From positions 1 to 6,929 of the forward strand of contig JBIKNH010000219.1 of NCBI GenBank assembly GCA_044358815.1: 6,929 bases of DNA. The letters are read 5' to 3'. This document shows positions 1 through 6,033 of the stretch, one piece after another. Each line of letters opens with the position of its first letter. Positions within the stretch are counted from its first letter, which is position 1. The notes under the pieces were generated by a model. That model saw only the letters and a list, made by a program, of their open reading frames with translations, had not been told where the DNA came from and made no database searches. The position numbers were made by a program, and so were the translations under genes. Source of the stretch: JBAXSK01 sp044358815. Lineage in GTDB: Bacteria > Cyanobacteriota > Cyanobacteriia > Pseudanabaenales > Pseudanabaenaceae.

Positions 1-90
1 TTTGCTGCTCTGAAAAAGAGAAGAGCTTATGCTCATCAACATACATCTTTGGATTCTCTCATTGCACAATATGCTAATCTCATCCTCTAG
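1..90 (+). CDS. Possible C-terminal end of a protein that starts outside the window
   Basis: Frame 1 is open from the window edge to a TAG at 88-90 and gives 29 residues ending ...SLIAQYANLIL. The stretch is basic and then amphipathic, as at the end of many globular proteins. It loosely recalls the C-terminal helix of family 1/4 glycosyltransferases, but this is too short to name. The hairpin at 136-176 lies 45 bases downstream, where a terminator would be expected, and is the main support. Against it, another frame is also open for most of this length, so chance is a real alternative. Confidence 0.25.
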   Translation, partial: FAALKKRRAYAHQHTSLDSLIAQYANLIL

Positions 91-135
91 TTCTTATTTG
101 ATTCTACTATACCAATCACGATTTACCAATCACAA

Positions 136-176
136 AGCGGGGCAAGCTTCATGAAAGACATGAGATTTGCCCCGCT
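136..176. terminator. Strong hairpin between converging genes, probable bidirectional terminator
   Basis: A perfect 10-base inverted repeat, agcggggcaa (136-145) and ttgccccgct (167-176), encloses a second 5-base stem, tcatg/catga (149-153/159-163), with an aaaga loop. On the plus strand it is followed by a T-rich stretch including ttttt near 192-197. On the minus strand it lies about 60 bases past the ccaA stop and is followed by ctttgtg. It sits between a possible plus-strand gene end and the minus-strand ccaA end, which suits termination from both sides. Neither T tract is ideal. Confidence 0.6.
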
Positions 177-235
177 GGTTGTTGGCTGGTTGTTTTTGCT
201 AGTTAGGTTTATTGAGATGGGTATTACTATGTAAC

Positions 236-1003
236 CTATTTGCCTGTGCCGCGATAGATCCGATCAATTTGGGCGGCGGAAAGCCAACCGGAATTATGGG
301 ATGTATCCGGATCAGTGGGGGGCGCAGAGGTTTGGGTGTATCTGCCAGGGACGGGAGCAGGAAGATTTTCGTACATGGCAAGGTGACTTTGGGGGCTAAC
401 AAATTCCTCTGAAACAGGATCATAAGCCAGCACTTCGCCACTTTCGATTTCGTAGATCCAGCCGTAGATCTGCATTTTGCCTTGGTGCAATTTAGACCGC
501 ACCACCGGATAAGTTTTGAGGTTTTCGATTTGGGTTAAGACATTTTCGGCAATGGTAATGTCTAAAAGTTCTTCACCCTCATGGTCGCTGTAATTTTCTT
601 TGATCAAGCGGCGGGTGGCTTCGGCGTGTTCGAGCCATTCGTAAACCAAAGGCATTTCGGTTCTGAGGCTTTCGACCTTGAGCAGTCCTTTCATTGCGCC
701 ACAGTGGGAATGACCACAGATGATGACCTGTTCAATCCCTAGGGCATGGATGCCATACTCAATGGCGGCTCCTTCCCCACCGTTGGCAGAACCAAAGGGC
801 GGCACGAGGTTCCCGGCATTACGAATTACAAATAGTTCCCCCACATCCATTTGGGTGATCAGATTAGGGTCAATGCGGGAGTCAGAACAGGTGATAAATA
901 AAACTCTGGGTTTCTGACCGTGGGCGAGTTGTTCAAAGGTTGCCTGGCGTTTCGGAAAATGTTCGCGCTGGAATTTGCGCACGCCTTTAAGGATTTTTTT
1001 CAT
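236..1003 (-). CDS. ccaA: Beta-carbonic anhydrase, carboxysomal CcaA (IcfA) type
   Basis: A 255-residue beta-class carbonic anhydrase, which interconverts bicarbonate and CO2. CcaA acts inside the beta-carboxysome, supplying CO2 to Rubisco. The zinc site is intact: Cys39, Asp41 and Arg43 in CSDSR, and His98 and Cys101 in GHSHCGAMKG. NLITQ, GELFVIRNAGN and GGEGAAIEYG match the Synechocystis CcaA pattern as I recall it. The catalytic domain runs to about residue 205. After a Pro/Ser/Thr-rich linker (about 212-238) comes a terminal segment ending AQIDRIYRGTGK. This tail is characteristic of CcaA, ties it to the shell-side scaffold CcmM, and is absent from ordinary bacterial beta-CAs. The length is close to the about 270 residues of known CcaA. 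The ATG start fits the family N-terminus; no clear Shine-Dalgarno is visible. No ccm genes are in the window. It shares its strand with pepA, 140 bases upstream, but a promoter of its own is likely. Confidence 0.95.
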   Translation of the reverse strand: MKKILKGVRKFQREHFPKRQATFEQLAHGQKPRVLFITCSDSRIDPNLITQMDVGELFVIRNAGNLVPPFGSANGGEGAAIEYGIHALGIEQVIICGHSHCGAMKGLLKVESLRTEMPLVYEWLEHAEATRRLIKENYSDHEGEELLDITIAENVLTQIENLKTYPVVRSKLHQGKMQIYGWIYEIESGEVLAYDPVSEEFVSPQSHLAMYENLPAPVPGRYTQTSAPPTDPDTSHNSGWLSAAQIDRIYRGTGK

Positions 1004-1040
1004 GGTTGCTGGTTTGGCTTACTGGTTGTGGTGGTGCTTG

Positions 1041-1058
1041 TTGTGAATCTTGTGAATC
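1041..1058. repeat. 9-base tandem duplication in the ccaA leader
   Basis: Two exact copies of ttgtgaatc stand head to tail (1041-1049, 1050-1058), in what would be the 5' leader of ccaA. It is probably a slippage product. No regulator binding pattern is recognised. Confidence 0.85.
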
Positions 1059-1077
1059 TATTGCGTTTCAGGGATTT

Positions 1078-1107
1078 TTGATAAATTGCTCTAATTGCTA
1101 ATGCCAA
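1078..1107 (-). promoter_or_regulatory. Candidate ccaA promoter
   Basis: On the minus strand TTGGCA (1102-1107, five of six against TTGACA) and TATCAA (1078-1083, four of six against TATAAT) are 18 bases apart. The -10 element lies about 75 bases before the ccaA ATG. Spacing and position fit a sigma-70-type promoter. The match is modest, and read-through from pepA cannot be excluded. Confidence 0.3.
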
Positions 1108-1110
1108 TTA

Positions 1111-1149
1111 CTCTGACCTGGCACTCTGATCTGGCACTCTGACCTAACC
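1111..1149. repeat. 13-base tandem repeat reaching into the pepA stop codon
   Basis: Three consecutive 13-base units, ctctgacctggca (1111-1123), ctctgatctggca (1124-1136) and ctctgacctaacc (1137-1149). The second unit differs from the first by one base and the third diverges at its end. The third unit contains the complement of the pepA TAG stop (1144-1146), so the array seems to have grown from the gene's 3' end into the gap before ccaA. Confidence 0.85.
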
Positions 1150-2685
1150 CAAAACCCAATTGACCAAAGTACGCACGGCGAAACCTGTACCTCCGGCGTT
1201 GTTGTAGCCTGATTCTTTTTCAGTCCACACGGGACCAGCTACGTCGAGATGTGCCCAAGGGGTGGCGCTGTTGACAAACTGCTTCAGGAATAACGCCCCA
1301 GTGATGGCTCCCCCTGCCCTAGAACCAGTATTACGGCAATCGGCAACGACGGATTTCATTTGGTCAAAGTAACTGTCTTCTAGGGGCATCCGCCAAAACT
1401 GTTCCCCAGCGTGATCGGCGGCGCGACTAAGCTGTTGGGCGAGATTGTCATCGTTTGCCCACATCCCGGCAATTTTTTCACCGAGGGCAACGACGCAAGC
1501 TCCGGTCAGCGTAGCCAAATCTACAATGGCATCAACCCCTAATTTATCGGCATAAACCAAAGCATCAGCAAGGGTAAGGCGACCTTCAGCGTCGGTATTG
1601 TTCACTTCGATGGTGATGCCATTGGAGGCGGTCAAAATATCCCCTGGACGCATGGCACGACCGCTGACCATGTTTTCACAGGTAGCGACGATGAAATGCA
1701 CTTCCAGATCTTGGGGTTGCAGTTTGGCTAAAACTTGGGCTGTACCGAGGGTGGCAGCGGCTCCGCCCATGTCGGTTTTCATTAATTCGATGCTGCTGCC
1801 TACGCCAGTTTTCAGGTTCAAGCCACCGGAATCAAAAGTTAAACCCTTCCCGACAATGGCTAATTTACGGCTAGGGTTGCCATTGCGGTACGTCAGGTGA
1901 ATGAATTGGGGTGGAATATCCGAAGCCTGGGCTACCCCCAAAAATGCCCCCATGCCCAAGGCGGCGCAGGCATCGCGATCTAAAATCTGGGCGGTGAAAT
2001 GAGGGCAAGAAGCGGCGATTTCTTGGGCAGTTGCTGCCAGGGTTAAGGGGGTAACCACATTGGCAGGAGCCGAAACTAATTCCCGCGCTAAAATCACACC
2101 GTCACAGGTTTTGGCAGCGGTTTCTATGGCAGTGGTAATCGCTGGAGCCTCACTGGTCAATAAGCTGACGGTGACTAGGGTTTGGGGCTTGGGGTCCTTG
2201 GACTTGAACCGTTGATCCTGATGCAAACTCAGATACAAACCTTCGCTGATGGCTTGGACTGTGCCAGCGTCATCGGTATTAAAAGTTGGAAAATATAAGC
2301 CTAAACTTTTTGCCTTAATTTGATTTGCCCATTTTGCGGCTGTTGCTGCTGCTTTGCGCCAAGCGTCTAGGGTAGCTTTGCTGGCATCCCCTAGCCCCAC
2401 CAACATGACTTGGCGAATGGTGCCATGATTGCCCACACGCCCACTGACACTGCTGCCTGATTCCCCCTTGAAGTCCTGTTCTGTAATTAGTTCGGCTAGG
2501 GTATGCGCCAAAACCGTTTCATCGAGGGTTGCTAGATCCCCGCGTAATAGGTTTTTGGTGAGATCCTTGGTGGCAGAGTCATCTCCAGCAGATGGGTCGG
2601 TATTGGTCGCAAATACGGCGATCGCCAATGCATCACCAGTCCACTGACTGACACTTTGATGGGCAGCAATAAGATTAATGGGCAT
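1144..2685 (-). CDS. pepA: Leucyl aminopeptidase (M17 family), PepA
   Basis: A 513-residue cytosolic M17 metallo-aminopeptidase, which removes N-terminal residues such as leucine from peptides using two metal ions. The N-terminal macro-like domain covers about residues 1-165 and the catalytic domain the rest. Metal ligands, by homology with E. coli PepA, are Lys280 and Asp285 in VGKGLTFDSGG, Asp305 in MKTDMGG, and Asp365 and Glu367 in the signature NTDAEGRL. Catalytic Lys292 and Arg369 are present. Length is close to the usual about 500, and nothing appears truncated. The frame opens with TTG at 2710-2712, nine codons earlier. I chose ATG 2683-2685 because MPINLIAAHQ fits the family N-terminus and neither start has a Shine-Dalgarno. 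Upstream it is divergent from tolC; downstream it is followed by ccaA on the same strand. I see no convincing promoter. Confidence 0.95.
   Translation of the reverse strand: MPINLIAAHQSVSQWTGDALAIAVFATNTDPSAGDDSATKDLTKNLLRGDLATLDETVLAHTLAELITEQDFKGESGSSVSGRVGNHGTIRQVMLVGLGDASKATLDAWRKAAATAAKWANQIKAKSLGLYFPTFNTDDAGTVQAISEGLYLSLHQDQRFKSKDPKPQTLVTVSLLTSEAPAITTAIETAAKTCDGVILARELVSAPANVVTPLTLAATAQEIAASCPHFTAQILDRDACAALGMGAFLGVAQASDIPPQFIHLTYRNGNPSRKLAIVGKGLTFDSGGLNLKTGVGSSIELMKTDMGGAAATLGTAQVLAKLQPQDLEVHFIVATCENMVSGRAMRPGDILTASNGITIEVNNTDAEGRLTLADALVYADKLGVDAIVDLATLTGACVVALGEKIAGMWANDDNLAQQLSRAADHAGEQFWRMPLEDSYFDQMKSVVADCRNTGSRAGGAITGALFLKQFVNSATPWAHLDVAGPVWTEKESGYNNAGGTGFAVRTLVNWVLG
2618..2625. 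repeat. HIP1 octamer GCGATCGC
   Basis: A perfect copy of the highly iterated palindrome of cyanobacterial genomes, lying inside pepA. It supports the taxonomic assignment and has no clear local role. Confidence 0.9.
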
Positions 2686-2711
2686 AATCGTGGTCAAATA
2701 TGAACTGAACA

Positions 2712-2729
2712 ATTGAGGCTATTGAGGCT
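2712..2729. repeat. 9-base tandem duplication upstream of pepA
   Basis: Two exact head-to-tail copies of attgaggct (2712-2720, 2721-2729), followed by the partial gagga. It lies just upstream of the chosen pepA start and abuts the alternative TTG start. Confidence 0.85.
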
Positions 2730-2906
2730 GAGGATAGGCGCGAGTTGGGGTTTGATCGGCAATAATCACAGAATTAACTTTGGGTACAGTTGACCGTAAC
2801 ACCATTCCTACATCCAGTAGCCCTATCCACTTTACCGCGTTGGAGAGAGTTTCTTTAACATTGGTGATTGGTTATGCTGTGTTTTGAGTCACTACATTTT
2901 GACCCA

Positions 2907-3167
2907 TCATGTACTTTGATTCTGGTTACGGGTTTGATTTTGAGGATAGTTGGGGTTGGTGCTAATGTTTATATCCTCAAACAGTCGCCAAAGGTCTGAC
3001 CTCCAAGGGTTTGACTTCACTTGATGGGGTGGTTTCAGTTGGGTCACTTCAGACTTAAACTTTGGAACGAGTGGCGACTGGTTGGTGACCGAAGTTTCAG
3101 CAGTTTTGCTTATACTGGGTAACGCACCACTTATGAGTGAGCGTTGACTTGAGCTAAGGGTGATCAC
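2907..3167 (-). CDS. Doubtful small hypothetical protein (86 aa)
   Basis: A GTG-initiated frame ends at TGA 2907-2909. The product would be hydrophilic, rich in Ser, Asn, Gln and Pro, with a central WRSDLWRLFEDI segment and a tail rich in Asn and Gln. There is no signal peptide, membrane segment or recognised domain. No Shine-Dalgarno precedes the GTG, and two inverted repeats lie within or across it, which suits a structured non-coding stretch at least as well. It is listed because an 87-codon open frame in an intergenic gap is only moderately likely by chance. Confidence 0.2.
   Translation of the reverse strand: MITLSSSQRSLISGALPSISKTAETSVTNQSPLVPKFKSEVTQLKPPHQVKSNPWRSDLWRLFEDINISTNPNYPQNQTRNQNQST
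2939..2981. repeat. 10-base perfect inverted repeat (hairpin) in the pepA-tolC gap
   Basis: tttgaggata (2939-2948) is the exact reverse complement of tatcctcaaa (2972-2981), with a 23-base G/T-rich loop on the plus strand. There is no following T tract, so it is not a standard terminator. It adjoins the next inverted repeat with no gap. Confidence 0.6.
2982..3080. repeat. 9-base inverted repeat enclosing about 80 bases
   Basis: cagtcgcca (2982-2990) pairs exactly with tggcgactg (3072-3080). Immediately inside the left arm is the odd palindrome aggtctgacct (2992-3002). With the hairpin at 2939-2981 the two stems could stack end to end. No named RNA family is recognised. Confidence 0.45.
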
Positions 3168-3180
3168 AATATCAGTGATC
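3162..3180. promoter_or_regulatory. Short inverted repeat upstream of tolC
   Basis: gatcac (3162-3167) and gtgatc (3175-3180) form a 6-base inverted repeat with a 7-base centre, 135 bases before the tolC ATG and just upstream of the weak promoter match at 3188-3215. It could be an operator half-site pair. It does not fit the NtcA (GTA-N8-TAC) or CRP (TGTGA-N6-TCACA) pattern. No regulator can be named. Confidence 0.25.
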
Positions 3181-3291
3181 CTATCGGTTAACCTTAAAGT
3201 CTTAAACCTTATGGTTTGGATCGCAAAGCTTAGGTAATCAAACTAACTGGACTACATTAATCCCCAAACAGTAACTTTTGCGCAGGTGTTT

Positions 3292-3304
3292 TAAGGAGTG
3301 ATCG
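3292..3304 (+). promoter_or_regulatory. Extended Shine-Dalgarno-like sequence before tolC
   Basis: taaggagtgatc matches the complement of the 16S rRNA 3' end (TAAGGAGGTGATC) except for one missing G. It sits 17 bases (counted from AAGGAG) before ATG 3316. It also directly overlaps GTG 3298, so it is too far from one start and too close to the other. It therefore does not settle the tolC start, and may be partly coincidental. Confidence 0.35.
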
Positions 3305-3315
3305 ATCAATCAGCT

Positions 3316-5766
3316 ATGGAAATTTCTCGGCTACGCCACCTCAAGAGTATTATTTTTGACCAACCCCATGCGCCTCAAACCAGTCAGGTTACTCTTTGGC
3401 TAAGATCTCGTCTGCACCAATACCTACGGCTCACTAATATCCCTATGAATCACGGCACAAGCGGGAAATCAGTCTCCGCCTCCTATAAGTCAGCATTACT
3501 GTTGATCCCAGCATTAGCCATACCTGCATCTGTAACGGCGCTGTTCATAGGGGCGGCGACAGGAATGGCTACACCTCAGGCTCCTCAGGTCAGTTTGAGT
3601 AATGGTTTGAGTAATGGTAAAAGTGCGGCTCAATCTCCTCTGGCTCAACCATTACCGTCTCCCGTAGATGCAACCCTTTGGGATGAATCCCTTTTGGCTG
3701 AAGCTAGTATCTTAAATCCGTCATCCCTAGTAAGTGAAATTACTATCAATAATCCAGGGGTAGATCAATCTGCAAAGGGCGTTACTAGTGTAGTTCCCCG
3801 TTCCTCTGGGGTTAATGCCCTTAATTTTGCGGCGGAGTGGACTTCCCCAGCCGTGTCCCATCAGAAGGGAGCACCATCCCAGAAATTGGCTCCGGTGGCG
3901 AGTGGTATTTTTCAGACTAGAGACTTACAAGAAATTAGTCCCGTTACCCTCCCCAGTTTGCCCCAGCAATTTGCCCCTAATTCTGGTCTAAATTCTGGTC
4001 TGAATGCCCCGACGGATCGGGTAATTCCTGAGCCACTGCCCAAGTTGGCGGTGACTAGTAATGCGACTAGTAATGTGACTGGTACTGGTGCGACGAACTC
4101 CAATAGTTCCCCTACTGCTACCCCGAATATTTCCCCAACAACCTTGGCTCAAAGTAAGCCTACCCCTGCCAGCACCACCAGTAATAACACCACTAATACT
4201 AGCAATACTGCTAATAACAGCACTGGTAACAGCACTGGTAAAGGTACTGACGGCATTACGATCACCCCAGTTTCCGCTAGTGGTTCGAGTAATTCGGGTA
4301 GTAGTGCTGGCAACTCTCCTAATAACTCCAGCAACACCAACAAGGGGACAAGTCCGGTCAGTTCTACCAACGCAGTGACCTCAGGGTCCAATAGCAGCGG
4401 TGTTGTCAATGCTAATATTCCGCCGCAAACTTCGGTACTCGTCACCCCCAGCGCCCAAAACACCAGGCTAGAACCAGTCCAAACCCTAGTTGTACCAACT
4501 ACGCCGAGCCAAGTGCGTCTGGAGCGAGTGCAGAAAATCACCCTCAAGGAGGCAATTGAATTAGTGGGGCGCACCCAGCGGGATATTATCCAGGCGCGGA
4601 TTGCGGTGGAAAAAGCGCGGGGTGTGGTGCAAGAAGCTGAAGCTGCTAAGAATCCTACGGTGTCGGGTAATGTGACCTATAACCTCAATGACTCAGCCCA
4701 AACCCGCTTGAGTAACATTGCTAATAATTTGCGTAGTTCTACGATTAGCCAGCCTTTACAGGGGACTGTGGGGGTGCAATACACTTTGTTTGATTCTGGG
4801 GTGAATGATACGAATATTCGGATTGCGGTACAAACTTTGCGTACTGCTGAAGCGGATCTCAATCGGGTTTCCCAGGTTGCCTATTTGAATGTGGCTACGG
4901 CTTACTATGGCTTGCAAAATGCTGATGGTACGGTGACGATCTATGAAAAGCAGGTGGAAAATAATGAGCGAAGTTTAAAGGATACCCAAGCAAGGGAACG
5001 GGCAGGGGTTGGGACAAAGTTTGATGTGTTGCAGTCTGAGGTACAGCTTGCTAATGCCCGCCAAGATTTGCTCAATGCGAAGGTGAACCAAGCCAATGCT
5101 CGACGGGAATTGGCGCGGCTGTTGTCCTATGTGCCAACCCTCGATATTGCTGCTGCCGATGAGATTCAGCCGGTGGAACCTTGGGATAAACCCATTGAGG
5201 AAACGATTTTGTTGGCGATGCGGAATCGTTCCGAGTTGGATGTGCGTCGGTTAGAGCGAGAAATTGCCAGAGAGCGGGCGAATTTGTCGATTTCCCGCAC
5301 TGGTCCCCAGGTGTCTCTGTTTGCTAACTACAACTTGGCAGATGATTTTAATACTGCTGGTGGTTTTGCGATGGGTTATCAGTTGGGGGCGCGGGTCGAT
5401 TTCACGATTTTTGATGGTGGACGGGCGCAGGCTCAGGTCAGGCAATTTAAGGCGGATCAGGCTTTGGCAGAAAGTCGGTTTGAACAGGATGCCCGTCAAG
5501 CGAGGTTTGATGTGGAGTCTTCTTATAACACGATGATCGGACGGCGACAACAGATTGAAACCGCTGAAAAAGGTCTCAAACAAGCGGAAGATGCTTTGCG
5601 GTTGTCTCGGTTGCGTCTGAGTGCTGGGGTTGGTACACAATTGGAAGTAATTAGCGCTGAGAATGATTTGACTCGCGCCCGTGTGAACCGTCTGCAAGCG
5701 ATTACAGGCTATAACCAAGCTAGAGCGAATCTAGAACGTGCTATTAATGGAATGCCGAATTACTAG
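3316..5766 (+). CDS. tolC: TolC-family outer-membrane efflux protein with long N-terminal extension
   Basis: An 816-residue TolC-like protein, the outer-membrane channel of type I secretion and tripartite efflux systems. Residues about 60-84 form a hydrophobic Ala/Leu/Ile segment ending near GMA, as in a signal peptide. Residues about 85-400 are low-complexity Pro/Ser/Thr/Asn-rich sequence. Two outer-membrane efflux repeats follow (about 405-606 and 624-814). The internal two-fold repeat is visible: YTLFDSG (489-495) recurs as FTIFDGG (696-702), and AGVGT (563-567) as AGVGT (770-774), both 207 residues apart. Long Ala/Arg/Glu/Gln-rich helices fit the periplasmic barrel. E. coli TolC is about 490 residues, and the excess is nearly all the extension. 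The frame opens at GTG 3298, six codons earlier. ATG 3445 would put the signal segment nearer the N-terminus (773 residues) and is a serious alternative. No inner-membrane or adaptor partner is in the window. Confidence 0.92.
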   Translation: MEISRLRHLKSIIFDQPHAPQTSQVTLWLRSRLHQYLRLTNIPMNHGTSGKSVSASYKSALLLIPALAIPASVTALFIGAATGMATPQAPQVSLSNGLSNGKSAAQSPLAQPLPSPVDATLWDESLLAEASILNPSSLVSEITINNPGVDQSAKGVTSVVPRSSGVNALNFAAEWTSPAVSHQKGAPSQKLAPVASGIFQTRDLQEISPVTLPSLPQQFAPNSGLNSGLNAPTDRVIPEPLPKLAVTSNATSNVTGTGATNSNSSPTATPNISPTTLAQSKPTPASTTSNNTTNTSNTANNSTGNSTGKGTDGITITPVSASGSSNSGSSAGNSPNNSSNTNKGTSPVSSTNAVTSGSNSSGVVNANIPPQTSVLVTPSAQNTRLEPVQTLVVPTTPSQVRLERVQKITLKEAIELVGRTQRDIIQARIAVEKARGVVQEAEAAKNPTVSGNVTYNLNDSAQTRLSNIANNLRSSTISQPLQGTVGVQYTLFDSGVNDTNIRIAVQTLRTAEADLNRVSQVAYLNVATAYYGLQNADGTVTIYEKQVENNERSLKDTQARERAGVGTKFDVLQSEVQLANARQDLLNAKVNQANARRELARLLSYVPTLDIAAADEIQPVEPWDKPIEETILLAMRNRSELDVRRLEREIARERANLSISRTGPQVSLFANYNLADDFNTAGGFAMGYQLGARVDFTIFDGGRAQAQVRQFKADQALAESRFEQDARQARFDVESSYNTMIGRRQQIETAEKGLKQAEDALRLSRLRLSAGVGTQLEVISAENDLTRARVNRLQAITGYNQARANLERAINGMPNY
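3593..3616 (+). repeat. 12-base tandem repeat within tolC
   Basis: gtttgagtaatg occurs twice in tandem (3593-3604, 3605-3616), encoding the doubled LSNG in the mature N-terminus. It keeps the reading frame. A similar doubling, NSGLNSGL, is encoded near 3980-4005. Confidence 0.8.
4051..4407 (+). other. Low-complexity Ser/Thr/Asn/Gly linker of the TolC protein
   Basis: This part of tolC encodes about 119 residues made mainly of Ser, Thr, Asn and Gly, with scattered Pro and almost no charged or bulky residues. Short motifs recur, such as NSTG twice in a row and repeated SSN/NSS. The DNA is rich in agtaat, aacagc and actagt variants, a sign of growth by local duplication. The segment is predicted to be disordered and periplasmic, joining the signal peptide region to the channel domain. 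Confidence 0.8.
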
Positions 5767-5814
5767 TCTTCTGTTATTGGTGGTTTTGGTGGCGGACTAA
5801 TTGAGAACTAATAT

Positions 5815-5850
5815 AGAACTTGTTTAGTGCGGAATTTGCCTAGAAGTTCT
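5815..5850. repeat. 7-base inverted repeat after tolC
   Basis: agaactt (5815-5821) and aagttct (5844-5850) are exact reverse complements around a 22-base centre, 48 bases past the tolC stop. It is followed by taaaaa rather than a T tract, so it is a poor terminator on the plus strand. It may belong to the hairpin-rich element that follows. Confidence 0.3.
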
Positions 5851-5854
5851 TAAA

Positions 5855-5911
5855 AACCCTTATCCTTAATTCCTGTTAGCCATGTTTGGGAAGGAACTGG
5901 GGGTGAGGGTT
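5855..5911. repeat. Long imperfect intergenic hairpin, degenerate cyanobacterial dispersed element
   Basis: aaccct (5855-5860) pairs with agggtt (5906-5911). Pairing continues inward, with G-U pairs, through tatcc/gggtg (5861-5865/5901-5905) and ttcct/aggaa (5870-5874/5892-5896). The loop lies near catgttt. On the plus strand the ends read aaccct...ggtgagggtt, like the CCCTCA...TGAGGG hairpins scattered between genes in many filamentous cyanobacteria (from memory). It may terminate tolC transcription, but no strong T tract follows. Compensating G-U pairs fit an RNA-level fold. Confidence 0.5.
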
Positions 5912-5967
5912 GTAGTTGTTTAAAATAATTTGTAGAGGTGGCTTCGACTGTAGATTGCCTAGAAAGT

Positions 5968-6033
5968 TTAGAAATGAATATTTTTCCTTTGTTTGAGCAT
6001 TAGAGGGATTGGAGTAAACTGAATAGAACTCAT
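5968..6033 (-). pseudogene. Stub of a gene overlapping the DUF433 pseudogene, possible PIN-like toxin remnant
   Basis: An ATG (6031-6033) overlaps the DUF433 terminal TGA as ATGA, the usual arrangement of a translationally coupled pair. The frame begins MSSIQFT and stops at TAA after 21 residues, with no recognisable family sequence after the first few residues. In cyanobacteria, DUF433 antitoxin genes are commonly followed by a PIN-like (DUF5615) toxin gene whose protein starts in a similar style. I infer that the body of that gene has been deleted or replaced. The identification rests on position and a few residues only. Confidence 0.3.

Larger units (their letters stand above)
2686..3315. 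other. Divergent intergenic region between pepA and tolC
   Basis: About 630 bases separate the two divergent starts. It holds a 9-base tandem duplication (2712-2729), two adjacent inverted repeats (2939-3080), a doubtful minus-strand ORF (2907-3167), a short inverted repeat (3162-3180) and an SD-like element (3292-3304). A poor plus-strand promoter match for tolC is TTAACC (3188-3193) and TATGGT (3210-3215), 16 bases apart. I found no tRNA, rRNA, transposase remnant or CRISPR. The length is generous for two housekeeping promoters and leaves room for a long tolC leader or a small RNA, neither of which is shown. Confidence 0.6.

Noticed and set aside
212..917. Plus-strand frames at 212-412 and 720-917
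   Set aside because: They lie opposite the intact ccaA gene and have no family features; they are antisense shadows.
3187..3208. TTAACCT-like repeats resembling a cyanobacterial Pho box upstream of tolC
   Set aside because: The two copies are 14 bases apart instead of 11, one lacks the leading pyrimidine, and no third copy exists.
4149..4574. Minus-strand frame of 141 residues within tolC, rich in Leu and Val
   Set aside because: It is the complement of the Ser/Thr/Asn linker codons. The hydrophobic run is a by-product of the repetitive DNA, not a membrane protein.
5251..5718. Minus-strand frame of 155 residues opposite the tolC 3' half
   Set aside because: tolC in this stretch matches the efflux fold closely; the antisense product has no domain and no ribosome site.
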